A DNA stretch of 64,000 nt from Pseudanabaena sp. FACHB-2040 (GTDB lineage: Bacteria; Cyanobacteriota; Cyanobacteriia; Phormidesmidales; Phormidesmidaceae). A model generated the notes under the pieces. The model was not told where the DNA came from, ran no database searches, and saw only the letters and a list, made by a program, of their open reading frames with translations. Where the stretch lies: NCBI RefSeq assembly GCF_014696715.1, contig NZ_JACJQO010000002.1:186001-250000 (forward strand). Direction: 5' to 3'. The number at the start of each line of letters is the position of its first letter. The stretch's first letter is position 1. Made by a program: the position numbers and the translations under genes. Shown here piece by piece: positions 18,301 through 27,051 of the stretch.

Positions 18301-21267
18301 ATGGTCAGTTATCTGAAAACAATTTTTAGCAGTGGCTTCTTTGTTCCCTACGGCCACTGCGACCTCTGGCAAACAGGGCTAGTGGGCCTACACATTGCGG
18401 CAGACGCACTGATTGCGATCGCATACTATTCCATTGCGCTAACGCTGTTTTACTTTGTCTATCAGCGACGAGACTTGCCGTTTAAACAAATATTTTTGCT
18501 GTTTGGCGCGTTCATTATTTCCTGCGGCACGACCCATCTTTTAGAAATTTGGACACTTTGGTATCCAACCTACTGGCTCTCGGGTGGTATGAAGGCCATT
18601 ACCGCACTGATTTCCCTGTTCGCAGCGCTTGAACTGGTGCCGCTGCTGCCGCAGATCTCAGCCTTCCCCAGCCCGTCTGACCTAAAGCAGTCCAACACAG
18701 ATCGGCGCGAGAACGAAGCCACAATTCAAGCCCTTTACGATGTTACAGCTGACTATCGACTCAGCTTTAGTGAGCGATTTCAACAGGTTTTGGTGATGGG
18801 GTGCCAGCACTTCAATCTTGATCACGGGATACTGGCGCAGGTTCAGGGCAACCGCTATGAGATAGTCAACGCCCACACCCCAGACAATTCAATTATGTCG
18901 GGAGATATCTTAGACGTTCGAAAAACCTACTGCCTAGAAGCCCTCCACTCAGAAGAACCCCTCTATATTGAGTCCTCTAGCCAATCTGCTTGGGGCTTAC
19001 ACCCTGGTGCGAGTCTAGGCATGGAGAGCTACATCGGCATGCGGATCAAGGTCTCTGGTGAAACGTGTGGAGTTCTGTGTTTTTGCAGCCATCAACCGGC
19101 TCACAAACCCTTTCGAGCGGTTGATCAGCAAATTCTCAAGCTGATGGCTCAATGGGTCGGCGGCGAACTAGAGCGACAGCGAGCAGTCAACGCCCTGCAA
19201 AAGCAGCTAGAACAGGCCGCACTGCTGAAAACAATTACCCAAGAGATCCGTCAGAGCCTAAAGGCAGAAGACATCTTCCAGACAGCTGCCGTGCAGGTGG
19301 GGCAAGCCTTTGGCGTGAGTTGTTGCCTCATTCATACTTACGTTTCGGCACCGATACCTCAAACCCTAGTCGTTGCTGAATATTTAACTGCCGAGTGCCC
19401 CTCCAGGCAGGGGACGACGAATCCTGTATCGGGCAATGCTTACTTGGAGCTGCTAACCGCGCAAGATAGAGCCATTGCCTCCTCCCTGCTTTCAGACCAG
19501 CTTTTGTCGCGATCGGCTAGTTCTCCTCACGCTCAGGCTCAATCCACCTTGGCAGTACGCACCTCCTATCAAGGAGAAACCAATGGGGTGATTGTCCTGC
19601 AGCAGTGCGATCGCAGCCGAGAGTGGTCAACCGATGAAATTGAACTGCTAGAAGCAGTGGCGGCTCAAGTTGGCATTGCCCTAGCGCAAGCAACCCTACT
19701 GCAGCAGGAAACCCTCAGAAGCGAAGAGTTGACCGTCAATAACTTGGCTCTGCTGGAGGCTACAGCGGCAGCAGAAGCAGCGAACCGCACAAAGAGCGAG
19801 TTTCTGGCCAATATGAGCCACGAGATTCGCACGCCAATGAATGCCATTTTGGGCTTTACCAACCTGCTGCAGTCAATGGTTGCCGAACCTGAAGCCAAGT
19901 CCTACCTACAGGCGATTGCGGTTAGCGGTAAGGCGCTGATGGATCTAATCGACGACATCCTAGATCTGTCTAAGATCGAGGCTGGCAAGCTCGAGCTGCA
20001 GTACGAAGCAGTGAATGTGCGATCGCTAATTGAAGAAATTCAGCAAATCTTTAGCCAAAGAGCCGCCGAGAAACGCCTGACCCTACAGGTCACCCTCGAA
20101 GAAAGCATACCCACCTCAATTCGAATTGATGAGGTGCGGCTCCGGCAAATTTTGTTCAACGTTGTGGGCAACGCGCTCAAATTTACAGAGCAGGGCCTGA
20201 TTCGGATTACGGCTCGCGCCCAAACTTACCCAACTGCAGAAGGCGAAAAAAACTGGTTAGAAATTACCGTACAAGACAGCGGCATTGGTATTGCGCGAGA
20301 CCAGCAAAGCCGAATTTTTGAAGCCTTCACCCAAAGTGCAGGCCAAAGCAATCGAATGTATGGCGGTACTGGCCTAGGACTGGCCATCACTCAACGCTTG
20401 ACTCGAATGCTGGGGGGCACCATTACTCTACAGAGTGAACTCGGGCAGGGCTGCCTGTTTACGCTGGTATTTCCTGATGTGCCCTCAGCTGAATCAGTCT
20501 TAACCGCAATTGTCCCCTCAGTGGACCAAGACAACGACCTGAGTCAGTTTGCGCCCAGCACGCTCCTGGTCGTAGACGACGTGGCCTCCAACCAGGCGTT
20601 AATTCAGGGGTATTTTGCCAGAACCCACCATACCGTTCTAACTGCAGAAGCAGGGCAAGAAGCCATCCATCTCGCTCAAATTCATCACCCTGATCTAATT
20701 TTGTTAGACCTCAAAATGCCTGAGATGGAAGGACAAGAGGTCGCTGCCCAGCTCAAGGCCAATCCCCAAACCCGAAGTATTCCAATCGTAGTTTTAACGG
20801 CTCTATGCTGTAGTCAAAACGAAGCAGAAATAGCACAGCTGTGCCAGGGCTTTTTGCGTAAGCCGGTAAGCTGTCCTCAACTAGCCATAGAGCTCAAGAA
20901 ATACTTAAAGGTTTCTAGCATAGATTCGCAGCGCTCACTGCCCAACGAACAGCTCAACGCACCCAATAGAAGCCATTTAAGCCATGTAGTTGATAGCTCA
21001 CAGTTGCTTGAGCATCTGCACGAAGAGGAGGAAACCGTTTGGTCTGAGCTTCGGCGCACGCTCAAGAGTCGCGAAATTAATCGGTTTATTAACCGATTAG
21101 ATACCTGGGGGCAGGAGCATTTCTGCCAAATGCTGACAGACTACGCCGCCCTTTTGCAAACATCGGTGAAAGAGTTCAATTGGGAAAAGTTATCCCAGGA
21201 TGTTGAGAAATTTCCAGAAGTGCGACGATTAGTTTGTGAGCTTTGCCAAAAAGAGGATATGCCGTAA
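18301..21267 (+). CDS. Ethylene-receptor-like hybrid sensor histidine kinase
   Basis: The 988-residue protein starts with three membrane helices forming an ethylene-binding-type domain. The conserved residues line up with plant ETR1: Asp35 (ETR1 D25), Tyr42 (Y32), Cys75 and His79 in CGTTH (C65/H69, the copper ligands); the Pro at ETR1 position 36 is Ala46 here. Two GAF domains follow (about 145-295 and 315-475) without a Cys-His bilin pair, then HisKA with His507 (NMSHEIRTPMNAIL), an ATPase domain, a receiver domain (about 755-870, phosphorylatable Asp803), and a helical tail (about 910-985) that could be a degenerate phosphotransfer region. The TAA overlaps the ATG of the downstream diguanylate cyclase (TAATG), so the two are co-translated. 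Confidence 0.93.
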   Translation: MVSYLKTIFSSGFFVPYGHCDLWQTGLVGLHIAADALIAIAYYSIALTLFYFVYQRRDLPFKQIFLLFGAFIISCGTTHLLEIWTLWYPTYWLSGGMKAITALISLFAALELVPLLPQISAFPSPSDLKQSNTDRRENEATIQALYDVTADYRLSFSERFQQVLVMGCQHFNLDHGILAQVQGNRYEIVNAHTPDNSIMSGDILDVRKTYCLEALHSEEPLYIESSSQSAWGLHPGASLGMESYIGMRIKVSGETCGVLCFCSHQPAHKPFRAVDQQILKLMAQWVGGELERQRAVNALQKQLEQAALLKTITQEIRQSLKAEDIFQTAAVQVGQAFGVSCCLIHTYVSAPIPQTLVVAEYLTAECPSRQGTTNPVSGNAYLELLTAQDRAIASSLLSDQLLSRSASSPHAQAQSTLAVRTSYQGETNGVIVLQQCDRSREWSTDEIELLEAVAAQVGIALAQATLLQQETLRSEELTVNNLALLEATAAAEAANRTKSEFLANMSHEIRTPMNAILGFTNLLQSMVAEPEAKSYLQAIAVSGKALMDLIDDILDLSKIEAGKLELQYEAVNVRSLIEEIQQIFSQRAAEKRLTLQVTLEESIPTSIRIDEVRLRQILFNVVGNALKFTEQGLIRITARAQTYPTAEGEKNWLEITVQDSGIGIARDQQSRIFEAFTQSAGQSNRMYGGTGLGLAITQRLTRMLGGTITLQSELGQGCLFTLVFPDVPSAESVLTAIVPSVDQDNDLSQFAPSTLLVVDDVASNQALIQGYFARTHHTVLTAEAGQEAIHLAQIHHPDLILLDLKMPEMEGQEVAAQLKANPQTRSIPIVVLTALCCSQNEAEIAQLCQGFLRKPVSCPQLAIELKKYLKVSSIDSQRSLPNEQLNAPNRSHLSHVVDSSQLLEHLHEEEETVWSELRRTLKSREINRFINRLDTWGQEHFCQMLTDYAALLQTSVKEFNWEKLSQDVEKFPEVRRLVCELCQKEDMP

Positions 21268-22193
21268 TGCTCAAGCGCTTCAACCCAGAGGACTACTTAA
21301 TCCTCGTTGTGGATGACGCTCCTATGAACCTTCAAATTGTCGGCAGTATGCTCGACGAAACAGGGTATGCAACTACCTTTGCCAACAACGGCTCACAGGC
21401 GATCAGCCGGTTCAAAGCAGCCCAACCTGATCTCGTGCTGCTAGATCTGATGATGCCAGGAGTCGATGGCCTAGAAGTCTGTAGCGCTTTGAAGGCTACC
21501 TATCCAGAAATTCCGATTATTTTTCTCACCGCTAGTCACGAGTCGGAGCACTTACTTCAGGCCTTTGAGCAGGGGGCCGCAGACTATGTCACAAAGCCCT
21601 TTAGTAAACCCGAACTGCTGGCGCGAGTTAAGACACACCTGATGCTGAAACATACTTTTAGCGAACTCAGAACAGCTCTCGTTGAAATGGAGCGCCTTGC
21701 TAAAACCGATGGCCTCACAGGGTTGCTCAACCGTCGGTATCTGTTTGAAGCTGCGACTCAAGAGCTTTCTCGCGCCCAGCGGTATGGGCGGGCTTTTTCT
21801 GTGCTGATGGTCGATATCGATCACTTTAAGCGGATCAACGACACCTATGGGCACCCCGTTGGAGACGTCGTTATTCAAACTGTCGCATCGGTTCTCACAG
21901 AAGCCCTTCGAGAGGTCGATTTAATCGGGCGTTATGGCGGTGAAGAATTTAGCATCATTTTGCCGGAGACACCACTTCAAAAGGCAACGGAGGTGGCCGA
22001 GCGAATTCGGGAAATGATCAATAGCCTGCCCATTCCCGCTGGCTCCGAGAACCTGCACATTACTGTCAGCACAGGTATTTCAGGGTGTGAGGGAGGGGTT
22101 CAGTCTATTGATGAGATTTTTCATCAGGCAGATAAAGCCCTTTACCAAGCCAAATCTGCTGGTCGCAATACCTGGGTGGTCTTCACTCAATAA
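21267..22193 (+). CDS. Response regulator with GGDEF diguanylate cyclase output
   Basis: A 308-residue REC-GGDEF protein. REC (about 10-125) has the acceptor Asp60 (LLDLMMPG); a short linker leads to a GGDEF domain with active-site GGEEF at 224-228 and an intact inhibitory I-site RxxD (REVD) nine residues earlier, so product feedback is expected. It should make cyclic-di-GMP from two GTP when phosphorylated. ATG 21267 shares its A with the stop of the upstream ethylene-receptor-like kinase, which is its obvious partner; a TTG 24 bp upstream is in frame. Confidence 0.95.
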   Translation: MLKRFNPEDYLILVVDDAPMNLQIVGSMLDETGYATTFANNGSQAISRFKAAQPDLVLLDLMMPGVDGLEVCSALKATYPEIPIIFLTASHESEHLLQAFEQGAADYVTKPFSKPELLARVKTHLMLKHTFSELRTALVEMERLAKTDGLTGLLNRRYLFEAATQELSRAQRYGRAFSVLMVDIDHFKRINDTYGHPVGDVVIQTVASVLTEALREVDLIGRYGGEEFSIILPETPLQKATEVAERIREMINSLPIPAGSENLHITVSTGISGCEGGVQSIDEIFHQADKALYQAKSAGRNTWVVFTQ

Positions 22194-22204
22194 GTCGGTA
22201 GCGA

Positions 22205-22924
22205 TTAGCCCGCCGACTCTCGCTGCTGGCCGGAGGGGCAGAGGTCGAGCAGGCAGCAGCGATCGCAACTTGGCTTGCGATAATGGCAAACTCGCTGACC
22301 ATGCAGCATGAGAACTTCATGATTGTCATAAACCTGTTGCGCATCCCAATGGGGCGGCAGCTGCGCTTCTAAAACAGCATGAGCTGGGCCAACCGCTAGC
22401 GTTTTGGGAATTAACCCCAGTCGCTGGGCCACTCGATGGTGGTGGCTATCTACTGGCAACGCCGGACGGCGCAGGGTGCTAAAAGACAGCACGGCGGCAC
22501 TGGTCTTGGGACCAATACCGGGAATTTCCTCCAGCCAGACCCGCGCCTTGGACACCGGCAGGTCTGCTAGAAAGTCTAGAGAGAGCGGTTCACCCAGCCG
22601 CTGCGTCAGCTCCCGCAAGATAGCCTGAAGCCGGGGCGCTTTTTGCTCGGGCCAAGTGCAGGGCGCGATCGCAACTTCAACCGCCGCCGGATCTCCGTCT
22701 CGCACCGCCTCCCAAGTCTCAAACTGCGATCGCAACTGCAGAAAAGCCCGGTGAGAATCTCGATTCTTAGTGCGATGAGACAGCAGCGCCGAAACCAGCT
22801 CACTCAAGGGATCGAGGTTACTGAAATAGCGGATTGGGCAGCCATACTCAACGCACAGTCGCTGGTGAATATCGAGTACTCGGCTCTGCAAGGCAGCCCC
22901 AGAGAGGTCAAAATCAAGCTGCAT
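22205..22924 (-). CDS. nth: Endonuclease III homologue (DNA glycosylase/AP lyase)
   Basis: The 239-residue HhH-GPD protein has the helix-hairpin-helix IPGIGPKTSAAVL with catalytic Lys140 and the essential Asp159 (VDSHHHRV). At the C-terminus the [4Fe-4S] ligands are intact: C-x6-C-x2-C-x5-C in CHYRKPSCDRCCLLDLC. These point to base-excision repair of oxidised pyrimidines. The N-terminal part (LLSHRTKNRDS in place of the usual LLSAQATD) is divergent, so substrate range may differ from E. coli Nth; the symbol is given on overall family. Convergent with the diguanylate cyclase gene, 12 bp apart. Confidence 0.85.
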   Translation of the reverse strand: MQLDFDLSGAALQSRVLDIHQRLCVEYGCPIRYFSNLDPLSELVSALLSHRTKNRDSHRAFLQLRSQFETWEAVRDGDPAAVEVAIAPCTWPEQKAPRLQAILRELTQRLGEPLSLDFLADLPVSKARVWLEEIPGIGPKTSAAVLSFSTLRRPALPVDSHHHRVAQRLGLIPKTLAVGPAHAVLEAQLPPHWDAQQVYDNHEVLMLHGQRVCHYRKPSCDRCCLLDLCPSGQQRESAG

Positions 22925-22935
22925 AGAGCGCGCGG

Positions 22936-23694
22936 CTAGTCGATTTCAATTTTGCTAGGCACCTCTTCCCGCACCACGTAGACCGGGACAGTGCGCTTAT
23001 TTTCGTAGAATTGGCAGGCCAGATATCCCACACCGTAGAGCAGGGCTGCATCGGCTGTAACGCCAATCGCTGCACCTATTCCAGGCAGTAGCTCCACCAG
23101 GTTTAGGCCGCTTTTCAAGACACCAGAACCACCTGAGGAAAGCCCCCAAATAGCCAATACCTCACCCCGCCGGGCCGGTTCCTTAGGCGAGAAGCCATAG
23201 ATAGCGGCAATGCGGTAGATCATCTTAGCCTGCAAAGCAGCGACTGCCCCTGCATCTAGCGCTGCCGTAGCAAAGGCCAAAGGCGGAATAAAGTTCGTAA
23301 TTAGGCCCACCTGAGCAGCATTCCAGGCCGACTCAGTCATCACTCGTTGAGCCAGCTCAGCAGGGCTCTCGCTAGGGTGCTGCTGCTTGAGGGCCTCAAC
23401 TTCTACCAGCACATTATCCACATCTACCTGGCCTAGAGCCGCCATGAGCCAGCTCATGCCAGGAATTTTGGTGGCATATTTCACAGCCGGGTTTTCGGCA
23501 ATTGGGGTTACTAGTCTGCCGATGGTATCGGTTCCCTGCTCCACCGTACTGTGAATGGCCGGACCAACGGTCGTTTCTACGGTTCTGGAGACCTCCTTAA
23601 CAGCCTTGGAAAAGGTGCGGGACGTATCCCAAACTAAGGCCAGGGTTCCTTCAATTAAATCCGTGACGAAGGCGTCTTGATGTGAAGTAGTCAT
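22936..23694 (-). CDS. Hydrophobic protein of unknown function (EcsC/DUF697-like in character)
   Basis: A 252-residue protein with hydrophobic helical stretches around residues 130-160 (GLITNFIPPLAFATAALDAGAVAALQ is split by a helix break) and 200-225 (LLPGIGAAIGVTADAALLYG). The combination of Ala/Gly-rich helices and a YRIAAIYGF segment is reminiscent of membrane-associated EcsC/DUF697-type proteins, but this is a loose resemblance. Its stop lies 11 bp from the endonuclease start; both read leftwards, so they may be co-transcribed. Confidence 0.65.
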   Translation of the reverse strand: MTTSHQDAFVTDLIEGTLALVWDTSRTFSKAVKEVSRTVETTVGPAIHSTVEQGTDTIGRLVTPIAENPAVKYATKIPGMSWLMAALGQVDVDNVLVEVEALKQQHPSESPAELAQRVMTESAWNAAQVGLITNFIPPLAFATAALDAGAVAALQAKMIYRIAAIYGFSPKEPARRGEVLAIWGLSSGGSGVLKSGLNLVELLPGIGAAIGVTADAALLYGVGYLACQFYENKRTVPVYVVREEVPSKIEID

Positions 23695-23813
23695 AGGGCG
23701 GCCTCGCTAGAAAATGACGAACAAGCTCTATCTCAACTCTAGAGGGCGAACTCAAAACCGGCGTCTACTTTCGGTTATAGAGATCGGCTTTAGCCGTAGA
23801 AAAAATGCAGTGA

Positions 23814-23838
23814 CCTGCGGGACACAGCCGCAGGATTT
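23814..23838. other. Hairpin in intergenic region
   Basis: CCTGCGG at 23814-23820 pairs with CCGCAGG at 23828-23834, followed by ATTTTA. It lies in the divergent gap between the hydrophobic protein and the PhoH-family gene. No upstream plus-strand gene is present, so it may belong to an untranslated leader rather than be a terminator. Confidence 0.5.
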
Positions 23839-23986
23839 TAGGCCAGAGCAGGATTTTCAGTAGATTTGACGTACTCTAGAGATCTCTCTAAAACGTCCCG
23901 TTTTGGCCTGAGCCCTTTGAGCTAAGCGCATCTGAAGGGTTTTTGTTTGTTTCTTCGCTCTAGCCTGCTGGGAGTTATCCTGCTGT

Positions 23987-25312
23987 ATGAAAAAAGCGTT
24001 TGTTCTTGATACCAACGTATTGCTTCATGATCCAACAGCGATGCTGAGGTTTGAGGACAATGACGTAGTTCTCCCAATTACGATTATTGAAGAACTCGAT
24101 CGCTTTAAAAAGCAAACTGAGGCAACGGGCCGCAATGCCCGCCACGTTTCGCGTCGCTTGGACGAACTGCGGCAGCGGGGTTCGCTCACCCAAGGCATTC
24201 CTCTAGATAACGGTGGCACGCTGCGGGTTGCCCTTTGCCACCGAGATACGCTGCTGCAGCTGCCCGCCGAGCTAGAAGGCGACCAGGGTGACAACGCCAT
24301 TTTGGCTGTGGCGATGGAGCTAAAGCACAACTCTAGTTTTCCGGTCGTGCTCATCAGCAAAGACACCAATCTGCGGATTAAGGCAGATGCAGTGGGGCTG
24401 GTGGCCGAAGACTATGAAACCGACAAGATCGACATCGACGATCTCTATACGGGCACCGCTGAGGTTTTGGTACCCGCTGCCACCATTGCTCAGCTTTTCA
24501 AGGGCGACCCGGTGGTGCTAGACGTGCCGCTGTATCCCAACCAGGCCATTACCCTGATAGATGAGGCCAACCCGGCCCACACGGCGCTAGCCTTTGTCGA
24601 AGGTGAAACCGGCAAGGTAGTGCCCCTTGGCAAGCTCTCTCATGTTGGGGCATCTCGCATTTACCCGCACAACCGGGAGCAGCGCTTTGCCTTTGAGCTG
24701 CTGCTGCGAGACTCGATTTCTCTAGTGACGCTGGTGGGCAAGGCGGGAACAGGAAAAACGCTGATTGCGATCGCAGCCGCCGTACAAAAAGTTGCCGACG
24801 AACGGCTCTACTCCCGCCTGCTAATTGCCCGGCCGATTGTGCCAATGGGCCGCGATCTGGGATATCTGCCGGGAGACTTGATGGAAAAGCTCAACCCCTG
24901 GATGCAGCCCCTGTACGACAACTTTGACCTGATCTTCAACACCCAAGACTCCCGAGGCAAGCCCGAGCACTGGCGACGCGGCCATGAGGAAATGCAAGAC
25001 CAGGGTCTACTGCAAATTGAGCCCTTAACCTACATTCGAGGCCGCACTATCCCCAAGCAGTTTTTGATTGTAGATGAAGCGCAAAACCTGACGCCCCACG
25101 AAGTCAAAACTATTCTCACGCGGGCAGGCGAGGGCACCAAAATCGTACTGACTGGCGACCCAGACCAGATCGACAACCCCTACGTCGATGCAGCCAGCAA
25201 CGGCCTAACCTATGTCGTCGAGCGCTTTAAGGGAGAAGCCATTGCCGGACACATTACCCTCTACAAAGGAGAGCGCTCTGAGTTGGCTGAGCGGTCAGCC
25301 AGCTTACTCTAA
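23987..25312 (+). CDS. PhoH2-type PIN-domain/ATPase protein
   Basis: The 441-residue protein fuses an N-terminal PIN ribonuclease domain (VLDTNVLLHDP, with acidic residues at EELDRF, and GDNAILAVA and LISKDTNLRIKA) to a PhoH helicase-like ATPase from about residue 235 (Walker A LVGKAGTGKTL, Walker B LIVDEAQN, sensor GDPDQID). This is the PhoH2/YlaK architecture, known from other bacteria to unwind and cut RNA. No small antitoxin gene is seen upstream. The stop lies 76 bp before the cupin gene. Confidence 0.93.
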   Translation: MKKAFVLDTNVLLHDPTAMLRFEDNDVVLPITIIEELDRFKKQTEATGRNARHVSRRLDELRQRGSLTQGIPLDNGGTLRVALCHRDTLLQLPAELEGDQGDNAILAVAMELKHNSSFPVVLISKDTNLRIKADAVGLVAEDYETDKIDIDDLYTGTAEVLVPAATIAQLFKGDPVVLDVPLYPNQAITLIDEANPAHTALAFVEGETGKVVPLGKLSHVGASRIYPHNREQRFAFELLLRDSISLVTLVGKAGTGKTLIAIAAAVQKVADERLYSRLLIARPIVPMGRDLGYLPGDLMEKLNPWMQPLYDNFDLIFNTQDSRGKPEHWRRGHEEMQDQGLLQIEPLTYIRGRTIPKQFLIVDEAQNLTPHEVKTILTRAGEGTKIVLTGDPDQIDNPYVDAASNGLTYVVERFKGEAIAGHITLYKGERSELAERSASLL

Positions 25313-25388
25313 AGGCTGCTTTAGAAGCGACAGCGTAACGATGGTTTAGAGGCATAATCGTCAGGAAATCTACTCACTTCTGTACCTA

Positions 25389-25760
25389 ATGCTCATTCGT
25401 AAACTGCTAGACTGCCCCGAATTTATTGCAGGCGATGGTACTCAACTGAGGGAGCTACTGCATCCTGACAAGCAGTCCCTCCAGCTGCGCTATAGCTTGG
25501 CCCACGCCATTGTCCCTGTAGGGCAAGTCTCTACCCCTCACGCCCTAAAAACCTCAGAGGTGTATTACATTCTCCAAGGCCAGGGAGAGATGCACATTGA
25601 TGATGAAACCCAAACAGTCGAGCCGGGAGATGCCATTTATATTCCACCCGATGCTCGGCAGTTTATTCGCAACACCGGCCAGGAACCGCTGGTTTTTATT
25701 TGTTTAGTTGATCCAGCCTGGCGCAAAGAAGACGAAACAGTCTTTGATGCCGAGGGTTAG
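25389..25760 (+). CDS. Cupin-domain protein
   Basis: A 123-residue single-domain cupin. The metal-binding motif 1 region is HAIVPVGQVSTPHALKTSEVYYILQGQGEMH (split here as H-x-n-E-VYYILQGQG) and motif 2 is EPGDAIYIPPDARQFIRN. The missing second His of motif 1 is replaced by other polar residues, so metal binding may be altered. Probably a cytoplasmic isomerase/binding protein of unassigned substrate. A terminator hairpin follows. Confidence 0.85.
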   Translation: MLIRKLLDCPEFIAGDGTQLRELLHPDKQSLQLRYSLAHAIVPVGQVSTPHALKTSEVYYILQGQGEMHIDDETQTVEPGDAIYIPPDARQFIRNTGQEPLVFICLVDPAWRKEDETVFDAEG

Positions 25761-25767
25761 CACCCTA

Positions 25768-25821
25768 TCAGAGGGAAAGTTCACAGTATTCTGAAGAAAT
25801 AGACCTTTCCCTCTGACGCTT
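25768..25821 (+). terminator. Long inverted repeat, likely terminator
   Basis: A perfect 12-bp stem TCAGAGGGAAAG (25768-25779) and CTTTCCCTCTGA (25805-25816) encloses 25 nt and is followed by CGCTTTTTC. It sits 8 bp after the cupin stop and 18 bp before the glutaredoxin start, separating the two genes. Confidence 0.75.
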
Positions 25822-25833
25822 TTTCAGACTGCT

Positions 25834-26163
25834 ATGATTCCTTTGCTTGACCGTTTTTTAGACCGCTCCTCAGACCAGGTTAAGGCTCACGTTGAGATCT
25901 ACACCTGGCAGACCTGCCCTTACTGCATTCGGGCTAAGCTGCTGCTCTGGTGGAAGGGCGTTCGCTTCATTGAATACAAAATCGACGGCAATGGTGGAGC
26001 TAGAGTCCGAATGGCAGCCAGAGCCAGCGGGCGGAAAACCGTACCGCAGATCTTTATCAACGACCATCACATTGGCGGTTGTGACGACCTCTATGGACTT
26101 GATCGGGTTGGACGGCTAGATCCGCTCTTAGCTCAAACGCCTGAGCCTGCGGTCGAGGGCTGA
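25834..26163 (+). CDS. grxC: Glutaredoxin
   Basis: A 109-residue thioredoxin-fold protein with redox motif CPYC at residues 28-31 and the cis-Pro motif TVPQIFI about 55 residues later, then GGCDDLYGL. It has a 20-residue N-terminal extension absent from the short E. coli Grx3. Reduces disulfides with glutathione in the cytoplasm. Single gene after a terminator; its own weak hairpin follows. Confidence 0.92.
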   Translation: MIPLLDRFLDRSSDQVKAHVEIYTWQTCPYCIRAKLLLWWKGVRFIEYKIDGNGGARVRMAARASGRKTVPQIFINDHHIGGCDDLYGLDRVGRLDPLLAQTPEPAVEG

Positions 26164-26192
26164 GACAACAGTGGGTAAGCCTTGCAGGCTAC

Positions 26193-26215
26193 AAGGGTGG
26201 GCGTTGTCCACCCTT
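26193..26215 (+). terminator. Hairpin after glutaredoxin gene
   Basis: AAGGGTGG (26193-26200) pairs with CCACCCTT (26208-26215) around a 7-nt loop; only a short T run follows, so termination strength is uncertain. Confidence 0.55.
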
Positions 26216-26560
26216 TGCTGCATCTGATTGCAAGATCTATCTAATGAGGGAAAGCAGGTTTACGCCTCTAGCAGGGTGCCTGTATTGTTTGGTTGCGGTA
26301 CGGTTATAACTAACAGACAGAGCCCAGTGAATGTGCCAAGATCAAACTAAGTTAGAAGGGATTCTAACTCGCGTCAAGACCCCTTAGGAAGCGCCTTAGT
26401 TCTTAACAGTAATAGCTTAGTACTCAAAAGTTTTCTAAAGACCCGTCTTCGCGATTGCCTTGGCTAAAGATCATACTACAGTCGAGATTCCATCAGGAGC
26501 TAGTTACTAGTTAAAGAGCATCACTGCTATCTGGATGTTGTAATGCTAAAGGGGGAACCC
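26216..26560. other. Intergenic with small hairpin
   Basis: No gene. A perfect 8-bp hairpin AGTTAGAA-GGGA-TTCTAACT lies at 26350-26369. The 26460-26560 part is AT-rich and precedes a strong ribosome site (GGGGGAA) for the pentapeptide gene. Confidence 0.5.
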
Positions 26561-26992
26561 ATGAAACTTTTTGCTTTATCCACTCTATCGCTGGCGCTTC
26601 CCCTCTTGTTGGCCGGCCCAGGGCAGGCAGAAAATCCTGCTCACGTGCAGCAGTTGTTAGAGACTAACCTTTGCTATGCCTGTGACCTGTCTGGTGCAGA
26701 CTTGAGCCAGGCCCACCTGATTGGAGCCGATTTGAGGCTGGCAAACTTAGAGGGAGCCAACCTAACAGAAACCAATCTAGAAGGGGCTGACCTGACCGGA
26801 GCAAACTTAGAGGGAGCTGTCTTAAACAACGCTTTCTTGACCAACGCAATTCTAGAAAACGCCAACTTGGATGAGGCTGACCTGTCTCAAGCCGACATCT
26901 TTCATGCAGTCGTAACAGGTGCTTCGTTTGAAGGAACAGATCTGACTCAGGCTCAGATTGTGGGCACACCTATCAGCGTTGGTGGAGACTAG
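26561..26992 (+). CDS. Exported pentapeptide-repeat protein
   Basis: Start ATG 26561 is supported by AAGGGGGAA about 7 bp upstream and by a Sec signal peptide (MKLFALSTLSLALPLLLAG, cleavage near PGQA). The mature region starts with LLETNLCYACDLSGADLSQ, a conserved entry motif with two cysteines, and continues as about 14 A(D/N)LxX pentapeptide units (DLRLANLEGANLTETN and so on). It should be periplasmic or thylakoid lumenal, folded as a beta-helix rod. Function unknown. An in-frame ATG at 26543 is less likely. Confidence 0.9.
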   Translation: MKLFALSTLSLALPLLLAGPGQAENPAHVQQLLETNLCYACDLSGADLSQAHLIGADLRLANLEGANLTETNLEGADLTGANLEGAVLNNAFLTNAILENANLDEADLSQADIFHAVVTGASFEGTDLTQAQIVGTPISVGGD

Positions 26993-27051
26993 AGTCAGCT
27001 TTGGCTATCCGTTGCCTCTTAGGAGCCATTCCTTAGTAGCTCGCTTAGAAA

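Noticed and set aside
18301-21267. Phytochrome/cyanobacteriochrome reading of the GAF domains
   Set aside because: Neither GAF has the Cys-His bilin-attachment dyad, so a light-sensing claim is not supported.
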